Below, piece by piece: positions 15,741-23,549 of a stretch of DNA of 43,197 nucleotides. Location: assembly GCA_040766985.1 (NCBI GenBank), contig JAXGPL010000019.1, positions 1 to 43,197 on the forward strand, written 5' to 3'. The stretch is from JAXGPL01 sp040766985 (lineage in GTDB: Bacteria > Bacillota > Sulfobacillia > JAUYEG01). The translations under genes and the position numbers were made by a program. The notes beneath the pieces were generated by a model. The model was given only the letters and a program-made list of their open reading frames with translations. It did not search any database and was not told the DNA's origin. The stretch's first letter is position 1, and each line of letters begins with the position of its first letter.

Positions 15741-16989
15741 GGCGGAGCATCATCTCGCGCCTGGGCACCGGGGGCGGACCCAACCGCACCGCACCGCCCG
15801 GGAATTTGCGCTCGAGCGAGGCCAGAGTCTGTAGCAAGGTATCCTGCTGCGACTGACCCACCGCCTTGGTCAGAAAGCTCATTTGCTGACGCAACCCAGC
15901 CTCAAGGCCCCGGGCGGCGACCTCGACACCGACCACGGGGGCATCGGGGATCGTCCGGTCCAAAAGACCCGTCACCGCAATGGCGATTGCCTCGGGCTCG
16001 CCCCGCGGCCGGCTGAACGAACGTTGGGCCCGGAAAGAATCGCCGTCTTCGAGGTGCAGCTTCAACTCGACCACGCGGCAGCCTAGCCCGTCATCCGAAA
16101 CGGCATGCCCCAAATCCCGCCCGATCAGGCCGAGCGAACGCTTGAGGGTCAACTTACTGGCAACTGGGAAGTCGAAATCAAAGCGGCGGATAACCTCGTC
16201 GGGCGTATAGGAGGGGCTGACGGTCTGCTGGTCGATGCCCCGGGCGATGGCGGAGATCCGCTCGGCGTCCGGACCGAAGACACGGGCAAGCTCGCGGGTA
16301 TCCAGGGCGGCGACATCGCCGCAGCTCTTAAGGCCTAGACGGTAGAGCCTCTCGCGCTTTTCCTCGGCGATGGGCCAGAGGTATCCAACGGGCAACCCCG
16401 CGATAAAGGCCCGCTCACCGTCGGGATCCGAAGCAAGCAGGTCATACAGATACAACGCCGCTGCAGGGTGCAGCCGCAGCTCGCTCGCCGGTTGTGGTTT
16501 GGGGAGCATCATCGGGTGTTTGGTGTAAGTGCTCTGGGCCATCGCAGCCATCGCCGCCGCGCGGGCGGTGAATTTGCTGCGCCCGAGGCCGGCGAATATT
16601 GCAAACCCCGCGGATGCGGAAACCAGAGCCTGCAGTACCTTTAGCGGCTGGCCGCTGCCGGCGAAATCGATGAACAGGCTGTGCGGAGCGTCAAACTCAA
16701 ACCGGTGCGTCTCCCGCCGTAACGCAGCGGCGAAAGACTGCAGCCCTGCTGCATATACCGCCTCGACAAAAGGCCCGTTGACCAACCCGGGACAGACCTG
16801 CCGTGCCTGCCGCAGGGGACTGCCGATCAGTACTCCCGACGCAAACGCTGCCGCATTCAAGTCGAAAACCAGTCCGCCGCGAGTGATCACTTTGGGCTCT
16901 ATCGCATTGGCCAGGGCCTTAGATGGCAAGATTGCATTGGGCTGGGAAAACGGTAGCCCTCTCAGGCAAAGGTAGCCGTAAGCAGCCAT
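15670..16989 (-). CDS. imuB: ImuB, inactive Y-family polymerase homologue
   Basis: 439-residue IMS-type protein. The N-terminus (AAYGYLCLRGLPFSQPNAIL) lacks the catalytic DxD-FF motif of active Y-family polymerases, and the usual second acidic motif is replaced by LFIDFAGSG (about residues 101-109). This fits ImuB, a non-catalytic adapter that brings DnaE2 to the sliding clamp. Palm and thumb parts are recognisable (FAIFAGLGRSKFTARAAA; GLKSCGDVAALDTRELARVFG), followed by a little-finger region with RRFDFDFPV. I see no clear QLSLF-type clamp motif near the end. No imuA precedes it; the next gene upstream is divergent. Confidence 0.88.
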   Translation of the reverse strand: MAAYGYLCLRGLPFSQPNAILPSKALANAIEPKVITRGGLVFDLNAAAFASGVLIGSPLRQARQVCPGLVNGPFVEAVYAAGLQSFAAALRRETHRFEFDAPHSLFIDFAGSGQPLKVLQALVSASAGFAIFAGLGRSKFTARAAAMAAMAQSTYTKHPMMLPKPQPASELRLHPAAALYLYDLLASDPDGERAFIAGLPVGYLWPIAEEKRERLYRLGLKSCGDVAALDTRELARVFGPDAERISAIARGIDQQTVSPSYTPDEVIRRFDFDFPVASKLTLKRSLGLIGRDLGHAVSDDGLGCRVVELKLHLEDGDSFRAQRSFSRPRGEPEAIAIAVTGLLDRTIPDAPVVGVEVAARGLEAGLRQQMSFLTKAVGQSQQDTLLQTLASLERKFPGGAVRLGPPPVPRREMMLRLVDPLRQRGEGAFPGGPADRSTD

Positions 16990-17004
16990 TGAGAATCATC
17001 ACTC

Positions 17005-17018
17005 CGAACATTTGTTCG
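17005..17018. promoter_or_regulatory. LexA (SOS) box 1
   Basis: CGAACATTTGTTCG is a perfect match to the Bacillota LexA palindrome CGAAC-N4-GTTCG. It lies 15 bases before the imuB ATG side and just downstream of the -10 element, so bound LexA would block transcription of the mutasome genes. Confidence 0.9.
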
Positions 17019-17026
17019 CTAAATTT

Positions 17027-17056
17027 AGGATACCCGCTGTGGGCCCGGAGTGTCAA
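17027..17056 (-). promoter_or_regulatory. imuB-dnaE2 promoter
   Basis: Minus strand: TTGACA at 17051-17056, 18-base spacer, TATCCT at 17027-17032. The two LexA boxes flank it, one behind the -35 and one just after the -10. Confidence 0.65.
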
Positions 17057-17064
17057 CGATTTTA

Positions 17065-17078
17065 CGAACAAATGTTCG
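17065..17078. promoter_or_regulatory. LexA (SOS) box 2
   Basis: CGAACAAATGTTCG, again a perfect palindrome, exactly 60 bases from box 1. It lies behind the imuB -35 element and in front of the divergent open frame at 17207, so it could also act on that gene. Confidence 0.88.
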
Positions 17079-17206
17079 GGTGGTTTCTGGGGGAAATGCC
17101 ATCTCCCGGCATCTCCAGCAGGAACTAGCCATGTGGGCGCAAAAGCACAACGCCTGTACGTAAGAAGGAGGGCGCCGAGGTCAAACCACCGCAGGTAACC
17201 CTGGGA

Positions 17207-17673
17207 GTGATCCAGTTCGGCGACGAGCGCAACCTTGCGCCGGTGGTATGCCTTGACTGCCCCGACATCGCTTCGGCCGAGGAACTGGCTAAATTCATGC
17301 TGTCCGTACAAACCGGGCAGCGCACTATGGAGTATCAGGACGAGGCGTACAGGGCGGGCGACATGGCCGTCAAGGTCGTGGTTGATCCCCATCCGCAACG
17401 GCCAAAAGATGCGGTCGTGGCTTCAGTAAGGGTTCGCCTTGACAGAAGACACCTGACCGAGGCATTCTACGCAGCAGCACAATCGAAGCCGAACCGACCA
17501 GACTGTTCCGTTTCATGCACAACGCCTTCCGCAACTTCGTCGTCACCGTGGCGGTAGAGGGACAGCCCTGCTGCGACCTGCTGTATCTCGTCAAGTACGA
17601 TCTCGTTTGGCGCTCGCCGATCGATTCGGGGCCGCCCGGCACGATACCGCACCTAACTACCCGGCCCGAATAA
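17207..17673 (+). pseudogene. Hypothetical protein, one frameshift near 17470
   Basis: Not recognised. The first frame reads MIQFGDERNLAPVVCLDCPD and continues to HLTEAF. Near 17470-17485 the plausible protein passes to another frame, TIEAEPTRLFRFMHNAFRNF, with LVKYDLVW, ending at a TAA at 17671-17673. Together they give about 150 residues of soluble mixed alpha/beta protein. The start is uncertain: GAAGGAGG lies at 17164-17171 but no standard start codon follows at the right distance in this frame. The gene is divergent from imuB, has LexA box 2 upstream, and overlaps the convergent membrane gene by 21 bases at its 3' end. Confidence 0.4.
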
Positions 17674-18516
17674 GCGCAGGCGCGACCCGAGCCAGCCCCT
17701 GGCGATTCTGATGCGGTATTCAACATACCACTTTCCATCGGGCGACAGCGGCCTGCTGCGCGTATCCCGGTCCGAGGTCTTAATCGCGAACCACGATTCG
17801 TCATCATCCCCTGGAAACGCCTTTAGCGGCGCCTCGGCGCGCGTGGTCCCGCCGGCGCTGAAGGCGAGGACGGCGGCGCCCTGAGGTTCGGTTTCAATGG
17901 CGAGGAAGACCTCATCAGCCCCGGTTCGGATGGCCGTCCGCGGCGCCGGGGATCGATACCTACGCTCCCCCTGCCACAGCAGGTCGCCGGAGGAGGAAAA
18001 CAGCAGGTACTGGTCGTACTTGCCCCGGATGGCGCGGAAAAGTACGTACCCCCCGTCCGCAGCCGCCGGGTAAAGGCGTCCGCCAGGGTAGTCGGCGATC
18101 CAGTACAGAGCGGGTGCGCCCTGCGCCGCTGCATCATCGCGGGACGGCAAGGTTATGGCGGGAGGGGAGCCGTCCTCGAACAGGGCGGCGTACTGCTGGT
18201 AGCCGCACCAGACCGTCACGCCGAGCATGATAACAACGGCCAGGGCCGTGACCAGGTTCATCCGGTCATAGGCCTTTCGGACCTGCATCCGCCGATCCCA
18301 GGAGAGGCCTGAGGAAGGTCCCGCGGCGAACATGGCGTTGAACCTGCGGCGATACCGCCGCTCGGCGTGCGTCCAATAGCCGATGACACAACATAGGGCC
18401 AGGAGGCAGAGCGTGAGCGCCGACGCGGTAACCTCCTTTGCACAAACCGGATGCCGGCCGGCCCGAGAGGGCTTTGGCCGCTGATTTACTCCGAGGAGGC
18501 TGGATCGACCTGTCAA
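17653..18516 (-). CDS. Hypothetical membrane-anchored protein
   Basis: Two hydrophobic segments, ALTLCLLALCCVIGYW and LVTALAVVIMLGVTVWCGYQ, are separated by a basic loop (RRYRRRFNAMF). A beta-rich domain of about 180 residues follows (LYWIADYPGGRLYPAAADGG; LLFSSSGDLLWQGERRY; PLSPDGKWYVEYRI) that is predicted to be outside the cell. The repeated strand-turn pattern resembles a partial propeller but I cannot name a family. The start is unclear: the ORF opens at a TTG (18516), whereas a strong AAGGAGG near 18429-18435 is followed by GCG where a start is expected. The gene is divergent from and overlaps the 5' end of the DUF362 frame, so at least one start is wrong. Confidence 0.6.
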   Translation of the reverse strand: MTGRSSLLGVNQRPKPSRAGRHPVCAKEVTASALTLCLLALCCVIGYWTHAERRYRRRFNAMFAAGPSSGLSWDRRMQVRKAYDRMNLVTALAVVIMLGVTVWCGYQQYAALFEDGSPPAITLPSRDDAAAQGAPALYWIADYPGGRLYPAAADGGYVLFRAIRGKYDQYLLFSSSGDLLWQGERRYRSPAPRTAIRTGADEVFLAIETEPQGAAVLAFSAGGTTRAEAPLKAFPGDDDESWFAIKTSDRDTRSRPLSPDGKWYVEYRIRIARGWLGSRLRLFGPGS

Positions 18517-19715
18517 CCTTTCGAGTCGCCGTCGCCCGATGCCAGGACTATGACCCTGGCCGTGTCGGGGATGCGCTAAGCCAACTCCTCGCCGGGATTG
18601 GCTGGGAGCAGCCGCCGACGCCGGGCCTGCACGCTTTCATCAAGCCCAACCTATTGATGGCGCGTGTGCCCGAGCACTCCGTGACGACGCACCCGGCGGT
18701 CATTGCCGCCGTGGGCAGAGCTCTGGTCGGCCAGGGCTATCGCGTCCGGATCGGAGACAGCCCCGGAGGGCCGTTCACACCTGCCGTGCTTAAGCGCCTG
18801 TACGAAGTTACGGGCATGGCCGCGGCCGCGCGCGATTGCGGCGGCGAGCTATCGGTGGACACCTCCGACAGGCTCGTCGAAGCCTGTGATGTACCCGTCC
18901 AGCGCACCTTCAGCTTCGTCGCCAGCGTGCTCGACGCCGACCTGCTGGCAAGCGTATCCAAGCTGAAGACCCACGGCTTGACGGGGCTCACAGCGGCAGT
19001 CAAGAACCTGTTCGGCTGCGTGCCGGGTTTCGAGAAAACCAGATATCACATGAACCAGCCGTCGGTCGAGTCATTCAGCGAAGTGCTGGTCGACATCACT
19101 CGCACCCTTTCTCCGGCCATCAACATCTGCGACGCGGTCGTGGCGATGGAGGGCGCGGGCCCAAGCCACGGCCGCCCCAAGCACATGGGGCTGCTCTTCG
19201 CATCCCGCGACGCATTCGCGCTGGACTACGCCATTGCCCGGGTGATGGGGGTCGGGCCGGATGGCTTCACGACCCTGGCCGCCTCCCTTCGGCGCGGTTA
19301 CGGGCCGCAGGATGACGACCACCTCGAGATCCGCTATTACAGCGGCCCGGAGAAGGACGCGGCCACGGAAACCGGCGCCTCGGCCATCCGGCTGCTGAAG
19401 ACTCTCCGGCCGGCCGAGTTCGAGCTGCTGCGGCCGGAGAACCTCACCGGGCTGCAGGGCCGGGGAAGGACACGGCGGGTACTGCAGGCCATCCAGCCTT
19501 TCCTGCGTAGCCGCCCGGTCTTCAGCAGAGCCATCTGCAACCGGTGTGGAACATGCGTCCGCAGTTGCCCGGCCGAGGCCTTGAAGATCGTCGACGGGCT
19601 GCCGCAAGTGGACCTGCAGAAGTGCATAAGGTGCTATTGCTGCCAGGAGCTGTGCCCGCATGGAGCTGTGACCATCCGCCGCCCGCTGCTATACCAGTTA
19701 CTGTATCGCCGGTAG
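18438..19715 (+). CDS. DUF362 protein with two 4Fe-4S motifs
   Basis: A DUF362 domain (about residues 30-310: AFIKPNLL, HPAVIAAVGRAL, GDSPGGP, SVSKLKTHGLTGLTAAVKNLFG, GAGPSHGRP) is followed by a ferredoxin domain. Two cysteine clusters, CNRCGTCVRSCP (about 367) and CIRCYCCQELCP (about 395), bind 4Fe-4S centres. DUF362 proteins are iron-sulfur proteins of anaerobic or facultative bacteria with no settled reaction. The true start is probably near 18507-18516, after GAGGAGG at 18495-18501; no ATG, GTG or TTG sits there, only CTG. The ATG at 18438 has no ribosome-binding site. A hairpin follows the stop. Confidence 0.85.
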   Translation: MHKPDAGRPERALAADLLRGGWIDLSTFRVAVARCQDYDPGRVGDALSQLLAGIGWEQPPTPGLHAFIKPNLLMARVPEHSVTTHPAVIAAVGRALVGQGYRVRIGDSPGGPFTPAVLKRLYEVTGMAAAARDCGGELSVDTSDRLVEACDVPVQRTFSFVASVLDADLLASVSKLKTHGLTGLTAAVKNLFGCVPGFEKTRYHMNQPSVESFSEVLVDITRTLSPAINICDAVVAMEGAGPSHGRPKHMGLLFASRDAFALDYAIARVMGVGPDGFTTLAASLRRGYGPQDDDHLEIRYYSGPEKDAATETGASAIRLLKTLRPAEFELLRPENLTGLQGRGRTRRVLQAIQPFLRSRPVFSRAICNRCGTCVRSCPAEALKIVDGLPQVDLQKCIRCYCCQELCPHGAVTIRRPLLYQLLYRR

Positions 19716-19735
19716 GGGTTTCTGGCTCCTTTTTG

Positions 19736-19769
19736 GGAGGGATTGGCTGGCTTTCCGCCGAATCCCTCC
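19736..19769 (+). terminator. Hairpin after the DUF362 gene
   Basis: GGAGGGATT (19736-19744) pairs with AATCCCTCC (19761-19769). There is no clear T-run behind it, so termination is likely but weakly supported. The remaining 190 bases before the next gene hold short stems, including TGACAC/GTGTCA, and GAGGAGGTG before the ATG at 19959. Confidence 0.5.
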
Positions 19770-19958
19770 GCGATTGTTGCGATAGAGGCAAGTCACTGCA
19801 CTACAGTTGCTACATCTACTCCTCGCACGACCCGCGTAACAATCTAGTAGACCTGACTCACCCATCCTTGGTCCCGCTGAAAGGGGGTGCCGCCGAGCTG
19901 ACACATCCAGGCTTCCTTCTCGAGGTGTCAACGATCACGTTGAGGAGGTGACTTAGGT

Positions 19959-20740
19959 ATGTTCGTCAAGGGCACTGTCTCCCAGTTCTTCACGATGGTC
20001 CTGTTCTGCGCTTTCGTCTACGTCATGATCCAACGCGCCAAGGCCGGCCTGCGCGTCCCGGCGATCCGGAAGATCCCCGGCCTTGAGGCAGTCGATGAAG
20101 CCATCGGCCGCGCAACGGAGATGGGCCGGCCGGTCCGCTTCGCCCCTGGCATTGGGCATCACCAACGCGGCAACGTTCGCGGCAGAGCTTTCCTCGGCCA
20201 CGTGGCGAAGCTATGCGCCCGGTATGATACCAGGCTGATCAACACTAACCGCGATTACCTCGTGCACGCGATCAACGAGAACTGATCCGCCAGTCCTACC
20301 TCGAAGCCGGTCGCCCGGACGCATACAACCCGACGACGTCCGGTACCTGACAGGCTCGCAGTTCGGTTACGCTGCGGGCGTACTCGGTATCATGCAGCGT
20401 GAGAAACCCGCGGCTAACATCTGGTTGGCTACTTCTTTGCTGAGTCAATGCTGTTCGCCGAGGGCGGCATAACCTCGGGCGATCCAGATCGCCAGCTTTG
20501 ACGAACACCGTACAGATCCCGTTCTTCCTTGCGGCCTGCGACTACACACTGATTGGCGAGGAGATCTACGCCGCCGGCGCCTACCTGTCCAAGGAGCCCA
20601 ACCTTGTTGGGACGGTTGTTGGGCAGGACTGGGGCCGTATCGCCACGTTCCTGGTGATGCTGGTTGGCACCATTTTGGCCAACCTTGCTGCAAACCAGGC
20701 GGCGTGGCTCAAAGATCTCTGCTCAAGAAGTGACGGGTGA
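19959..20740 (+). pseudogene. DUF6754 membrane protein, several frameshifts
   Basis: The protein can be read in pieces across three frames. An N-terminal helix (TVSQFFTMVLFCAFVYVMI) leads to the family segment EAIGRATEMGRPVRFAPGIG. HVAKLCARYDTRLINTNRDYLV follows, then after shifts ELIRQSYLEAGRPDAYNP, VRYLTGSQFGYAAGV, MQREKPAANIW and YFFAESMLFAEGG. The end is QIPFFLAACDYTLIGEEIYA and a last helix (FLVMLVGTILANLAAN). This matches DUF6754 proteins, which have no known function. At least five one- or two-base deletions are needed, for example near 20285, 20329, 20425, 20480 and 20500. Such dense indels with intact protein between them suggest sequence error. GAGGAGGTG precedes the ATG. Confidence 0.72.
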
Positions 20741-20753
20741 GGAGGTGCGTTAG

Positions 20754-21374
20754 ATGAGAAAGCAACTGCCGCTACTGCTCACCGGGCTGGCCGCATTGTG
20801 GTTCGTGTCCGCCAAATTCATCGCTCCGATCAACGCCGCAGGCATGACGGGACACACCGACAGGTGGTACCAGATCATCATCGCGACGATGACCTTCATC
20901 GGCGCGGTCAACCTGACCCGGATCCACGGCACCAACATCCAGCGCCAGCGCTCGGGGTACCACAACTCCGTCATCCTGTTGATCTGCCTTTGGGCCTATA
21001 TCGCGGTCGGTCTGTCTCTGACCAACAAGCACGCCACCTACCGGTGGATCTATGACTGCACAGTGGTACCGATGGGGCGACCATGTTCTCGATCATCGCC
21101 TTCTTCATCTCGTCCGCGGCCTACCGGACGTTCCGCATCCGGACCACGGAGGCGGCGCTCCTGGGCCTGTCGGCGGCGATTTGTATGATCGGCAACGTAC
21201 CGCTGGGCGCCGTGATCTCGGATAAGCTGCCCGTTCTGAGGCAGTGGCTGATGAACGTCCCCAACGGCGCAGGTTTCCGTGCCATCCGCGAGCATCTACA
21301 TCGGCACCTTCGCTGCCGCCCTGCGTATCGCTCTCGGTCTTGAGCGCGCGCATCTCGGCGGCGGTGGGTCGTAA
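20754..21374 (+). pseudogene. Multi-span membrane protein, two frameshifts
   Basis: First frame: KQLPLLLTGLAALWFVSAKF, WYQIIIATMTFIGAVNL and NSVILLICLWAYIAVGLSL are three membrane helices. Near 21060 the reading passes to MFSIIAFFISSAAYRTFRIR, then ALLGLSAAICMIGNVPLGAV. Near 21285 it passes again to IYIGTFAAALRIALGLERAH, ending at a TAA at 21372-21374. In total about 205 residues and five or six helices. No named family recognised. It starts 13 bases after the DUF6754 gene with GGAGGTG before the ATG, so it is the second gene of the cluster. Confidence 0.6.
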
Positions 21375-21389
21375 AGGGGGTGCCGGCAA

Positions 21390-22205
21390 TGTGGGATAAG
21401 CTCCAGAACCTCGACCGCCGAGTGGTGTACCTGGTCTTCGTCGTCGCTCTGATGATCCCGTTGTTCAAACCGATGGGACTCCCGATTCCGATCAACGAGG
21501 AAGCCCAGACGTTCTTCGACCGGTTCGACACGCCGGCGGGCAGCGGTGGTAATACTGTCTCCCGACTATAGCCCCGGCGCCTCCTCCGAGCTGGACCCCC
21601 AGTTCGAGGCCGTGCTGCGGCACTGCTTCAAGAACGGATACCGGCCGGTCATCTTCGGCATGTGGGAACAGGGTTCGTTCCTGGCCAGGGCGATCGGCGA
21701 ACGTGTGGGCAAGCAACTCGGCAAGCAGCACGGAGTCGATTGGATGTACATCGGATATCGTCCTGGCGGGAGCATCCTGCTTCGCTCCGCAAGCGACGAC
21801 TTCTGGGATGCCGTCCTCAACATCGACGGGTACGATAAACCGCTCGCCGACTCACCGATGATGGCCGACGTCAAACGTCTCTGGCCACCTGACGTGGCTG
21901 CGGTTGTGTGCTTCAGTTCGGGCAGCCCGGGCGACGGCAACTACATGGAAGTCATCACCGACCCGTCAGGAATGCCCCTCTTCACCGGTCAGGTCGCGGT
22001 GCAGGTACCTTCGCGCGTACCGCTGATCCGGTCGGGACAGATCAAGGGCATGATTCCGGGAATGAGCGGCGCGGCCGAGTACGAGAACCTAATCAAAGAG
22101 CCGGGCAAGGCGGCCGGTTTGATGGATGCCCAGTCGTTGGCCCACGTGGTCATCCTGGCGTTCATCCTGATCGGCAATATCGCCTTCCTTGCGGCGCGCA
22201 AGTGA
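21390..22205 (+). pseudogene. Twice membrane-anchored protein, one frameshift near 21540
   Basis: The ATG at 21390 opens MWDKLQNLDRRVVYLVFVVA with an N-terminal helix. At about 21540 the frame changes and continues VVILSPDYSPGASSELDPQF through VIFGMWEQGSFLARAIGERV and DWMYIGYRPGGSILLRS to a C-terminal helix, VVILAFILIGNIAFLAA. The central part of about 190 residues has a Rossmann-like strand-helix pattern and a Gly/Ser-rich stretch (CFSSGSPGDGNY). No catalytic motif can be named. About 270 residues in all. It starts 15 bases after the previous gene; third member of the membrane cluster. Confidence 0.6.
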
Positions 22206-22220
22206 GGGGGTGCGTAGACC

Positions 22221-22856
22221 ATGACTGCAGTCCAGGTCTGGATCGCGGCGCTCGGCACCCTGTTCCTGTTTTCCTTCCTCTATAAGGAAAACCCGCTATA
22301 TCGGACGACCGAGCACATGTTCATCGGTCTATCGGCGGCGCATACGGTTGTCATGAACTTTGACAACTACATCCGGCCGATCTTCCGCGACGAAATCGCC
22401 GGCAAAGGCAACTACGTGTATATTCTCCCGTTCCTGATCGGCCTCTTGGTGTACACCAGGTACTCCAAGGGTATCAACTGGCTCGCGCGCATCCCGATTT
22501 CGCTGACAGTAGGGTACGGCATCGGCTATACGCTCGCGCTCTCGCCGTTGCCGTTCCTGGGCCAGGTCACGGACACGTTCATCAAGTTCGCAGGCGCGAC
22601 GACGGGGGCGACGATCAACAACATCCTGTTCTTCGTCCTCGCGATGTCGGCGCTCGCGTACTTCTTCTTCACAGTCAACCTGGGCAACTCCGCCGCCACG
22701 CAATGGGTCAGCACGCTCGGCCGGATGACGTTGGTCGTAGCGTTCGGCGCATCGTACGGCAGCACCGTCCAGGGGCGTATCTCCCTGCTGCTCGGCCGGC
22801 TCCAGTTCCTGCTCAAGGACTGGTTGACCGACACGTTGCACATCCTCAATTTCTGA
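22221..22856 (+). CDS. Integral membrane protein, fourth gene of DUF6754 cluster
   Basis: 211 residues, intact, with about six hydrophobic segments (VQVWIAALGTLFLFSFLY; YVYILPFLIGLLVYT; IPISLTVGYGIGYTLAL; NNILFFVLAMSALAYFFF; TLVVAFGASYGSTVQG). It has few charged residues apart from short loops (YKENPLYRTTEH; IRPIFRDEIAGKGN). Family not recognised. It starts 15 bases after the preceding gene and is followed by a strong terminator, so it closes the four-gene unit. GTGAGGGGGTG lies before the ATG. Confidence 0.75.
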   Translation: MTAVQVWIAALGTLFLFSFLYKENPLYRTTEHMFIGLSAAHTVVMNFDNYIRPIFRDEIAGKGNYVYILPFLIGLLVYTRYSKGINWLARIPISLTVGYGIGYTLALSPLPFLGQVTDTFIKFAGATTGATINNILFFVLAMSALAYFFFTVNLGNSAATQWVSTLGRMTLVVAFGASYGSTVQGRISLLLGRLQFLLKDWLTDTLHILNF

Positions 22857-22876
22857 ACCGAAGGATCCCGGTGCAG

Positions 22877-22900
22877 ACCGGCGGGTTCCCGCCCGCCGGT
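22877..22900 (+). terminator. Intrinsic terminator of membrane cluster
   Basis: Perfect 9-bp stem ACCGGCGGG/CCCGCCGGT with a six-base loop, followed by TTCCCATTTCC. It lies 20 bases after the last gene. Confidence 0.75.
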
Positions 22901-22961
22901 TTCCCATTTCCTCGTATTGCCCCCCCGCGAGGGCTGCAACGAGCCCTTGCGGAGCGATCCC

Positions 22962-23180
22962 CTATCCCCGCCTCCGCGGCCGGAACGTCTCGCAACAGGT
23001 TTCCTCGGACTTGCGCGCCTCGCCGTGCCCTGCGCCCAGTTGGCCGAGCTCCATGTCACCTTTGCCGGGGCGTGTGCGATGCATGTTGTCGACCTCGATC
23101 TCGTCGGCCATGCACTTGTTGCCGTGGCCCCAGTACTCGCAGCTGTCAACGTAGCACTTGATTCGGCTCTCGTGCGCCAT
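22962..23180 (-). CDS. DUF1540 cysteine-rich protein
   Basis: 72-residue protein with the DUF1540 pattern: IKCYVDSCEYWGHGNKCMAD and a late TCCETF, five or more conserved cysteines that probably bind a metal. The family is common in Bacillota and of unknown function. The ATG at 23180 follows GGAGG at good spacing, so the longer frame to 23303 is not used. It is convergent with the membrane cluster. Confidence 0.82.
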   Translation of the reverse strand: MAHESRIKCYVDSCEYWGHGNKCMADEIEVDNMHRTRPGKGDMELGQLGAGHGEARKSEETCCETFRPRRRG

Positions 23181-23549
23181 CCATCTGCCACCTCCGCTTG
23201 TTCCTGCGTCCAACCGATAGTGTGAGCGCCGGGGCGGAGCACTATCACGGGTGGAGGCCATACATGCGTCAACACGATGTGCTCTGGTGACACCGGCCTT
23301 CACGGGATGGTTTAGAGGTTCCCCACTCCATCTTCTTGGATGGTTTGGGTAAGCCTATGGGCGGAGCGGGATCTGGCAGTCCCTGTGGCGGGCCGCAGCA
23401 GCCCACGGCGGCTTACGGCGGCCCGCAGATGGGTGTCCGACTGCTGACGCACGGATCGATCTCACCCCACCGGGGCGCCACCGGCAGGTCTATGGCCCAG
23501 GCCTGCGGAAACGCTCTGTGTGTAGGGAAACCGGGAGGTAGAGACTGAG
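23181..23549. other. Gene-poor interval with one GC-rich stem
   Basis: No convincing gene. A 70-codon plus-strand frame (23336-23548) is Gly/Pro-rich and lacks a ribosome-binding site. GCGGGCCGC near 23391 pairs with GCGGCCCGC near 23420 in a strong stem. The interval must hold the promoters of the DUF1540 gene (minus) and the lipoprotein gene (plus). Confidence 0.4.

Noticed and set aside
19775..19958. T-box or known riboswitch
   Set aside because: The G-rich GGTGCCGCC only loosely resembles a T-box core; no specifier stem, antiterminator or T-run was found.
23336..23548. 70-codon gene before the lipoprotein
   Set aside because: Gly/Pro-rich, no ribosome-binding site, and part of it is a strong GC-rich stem.
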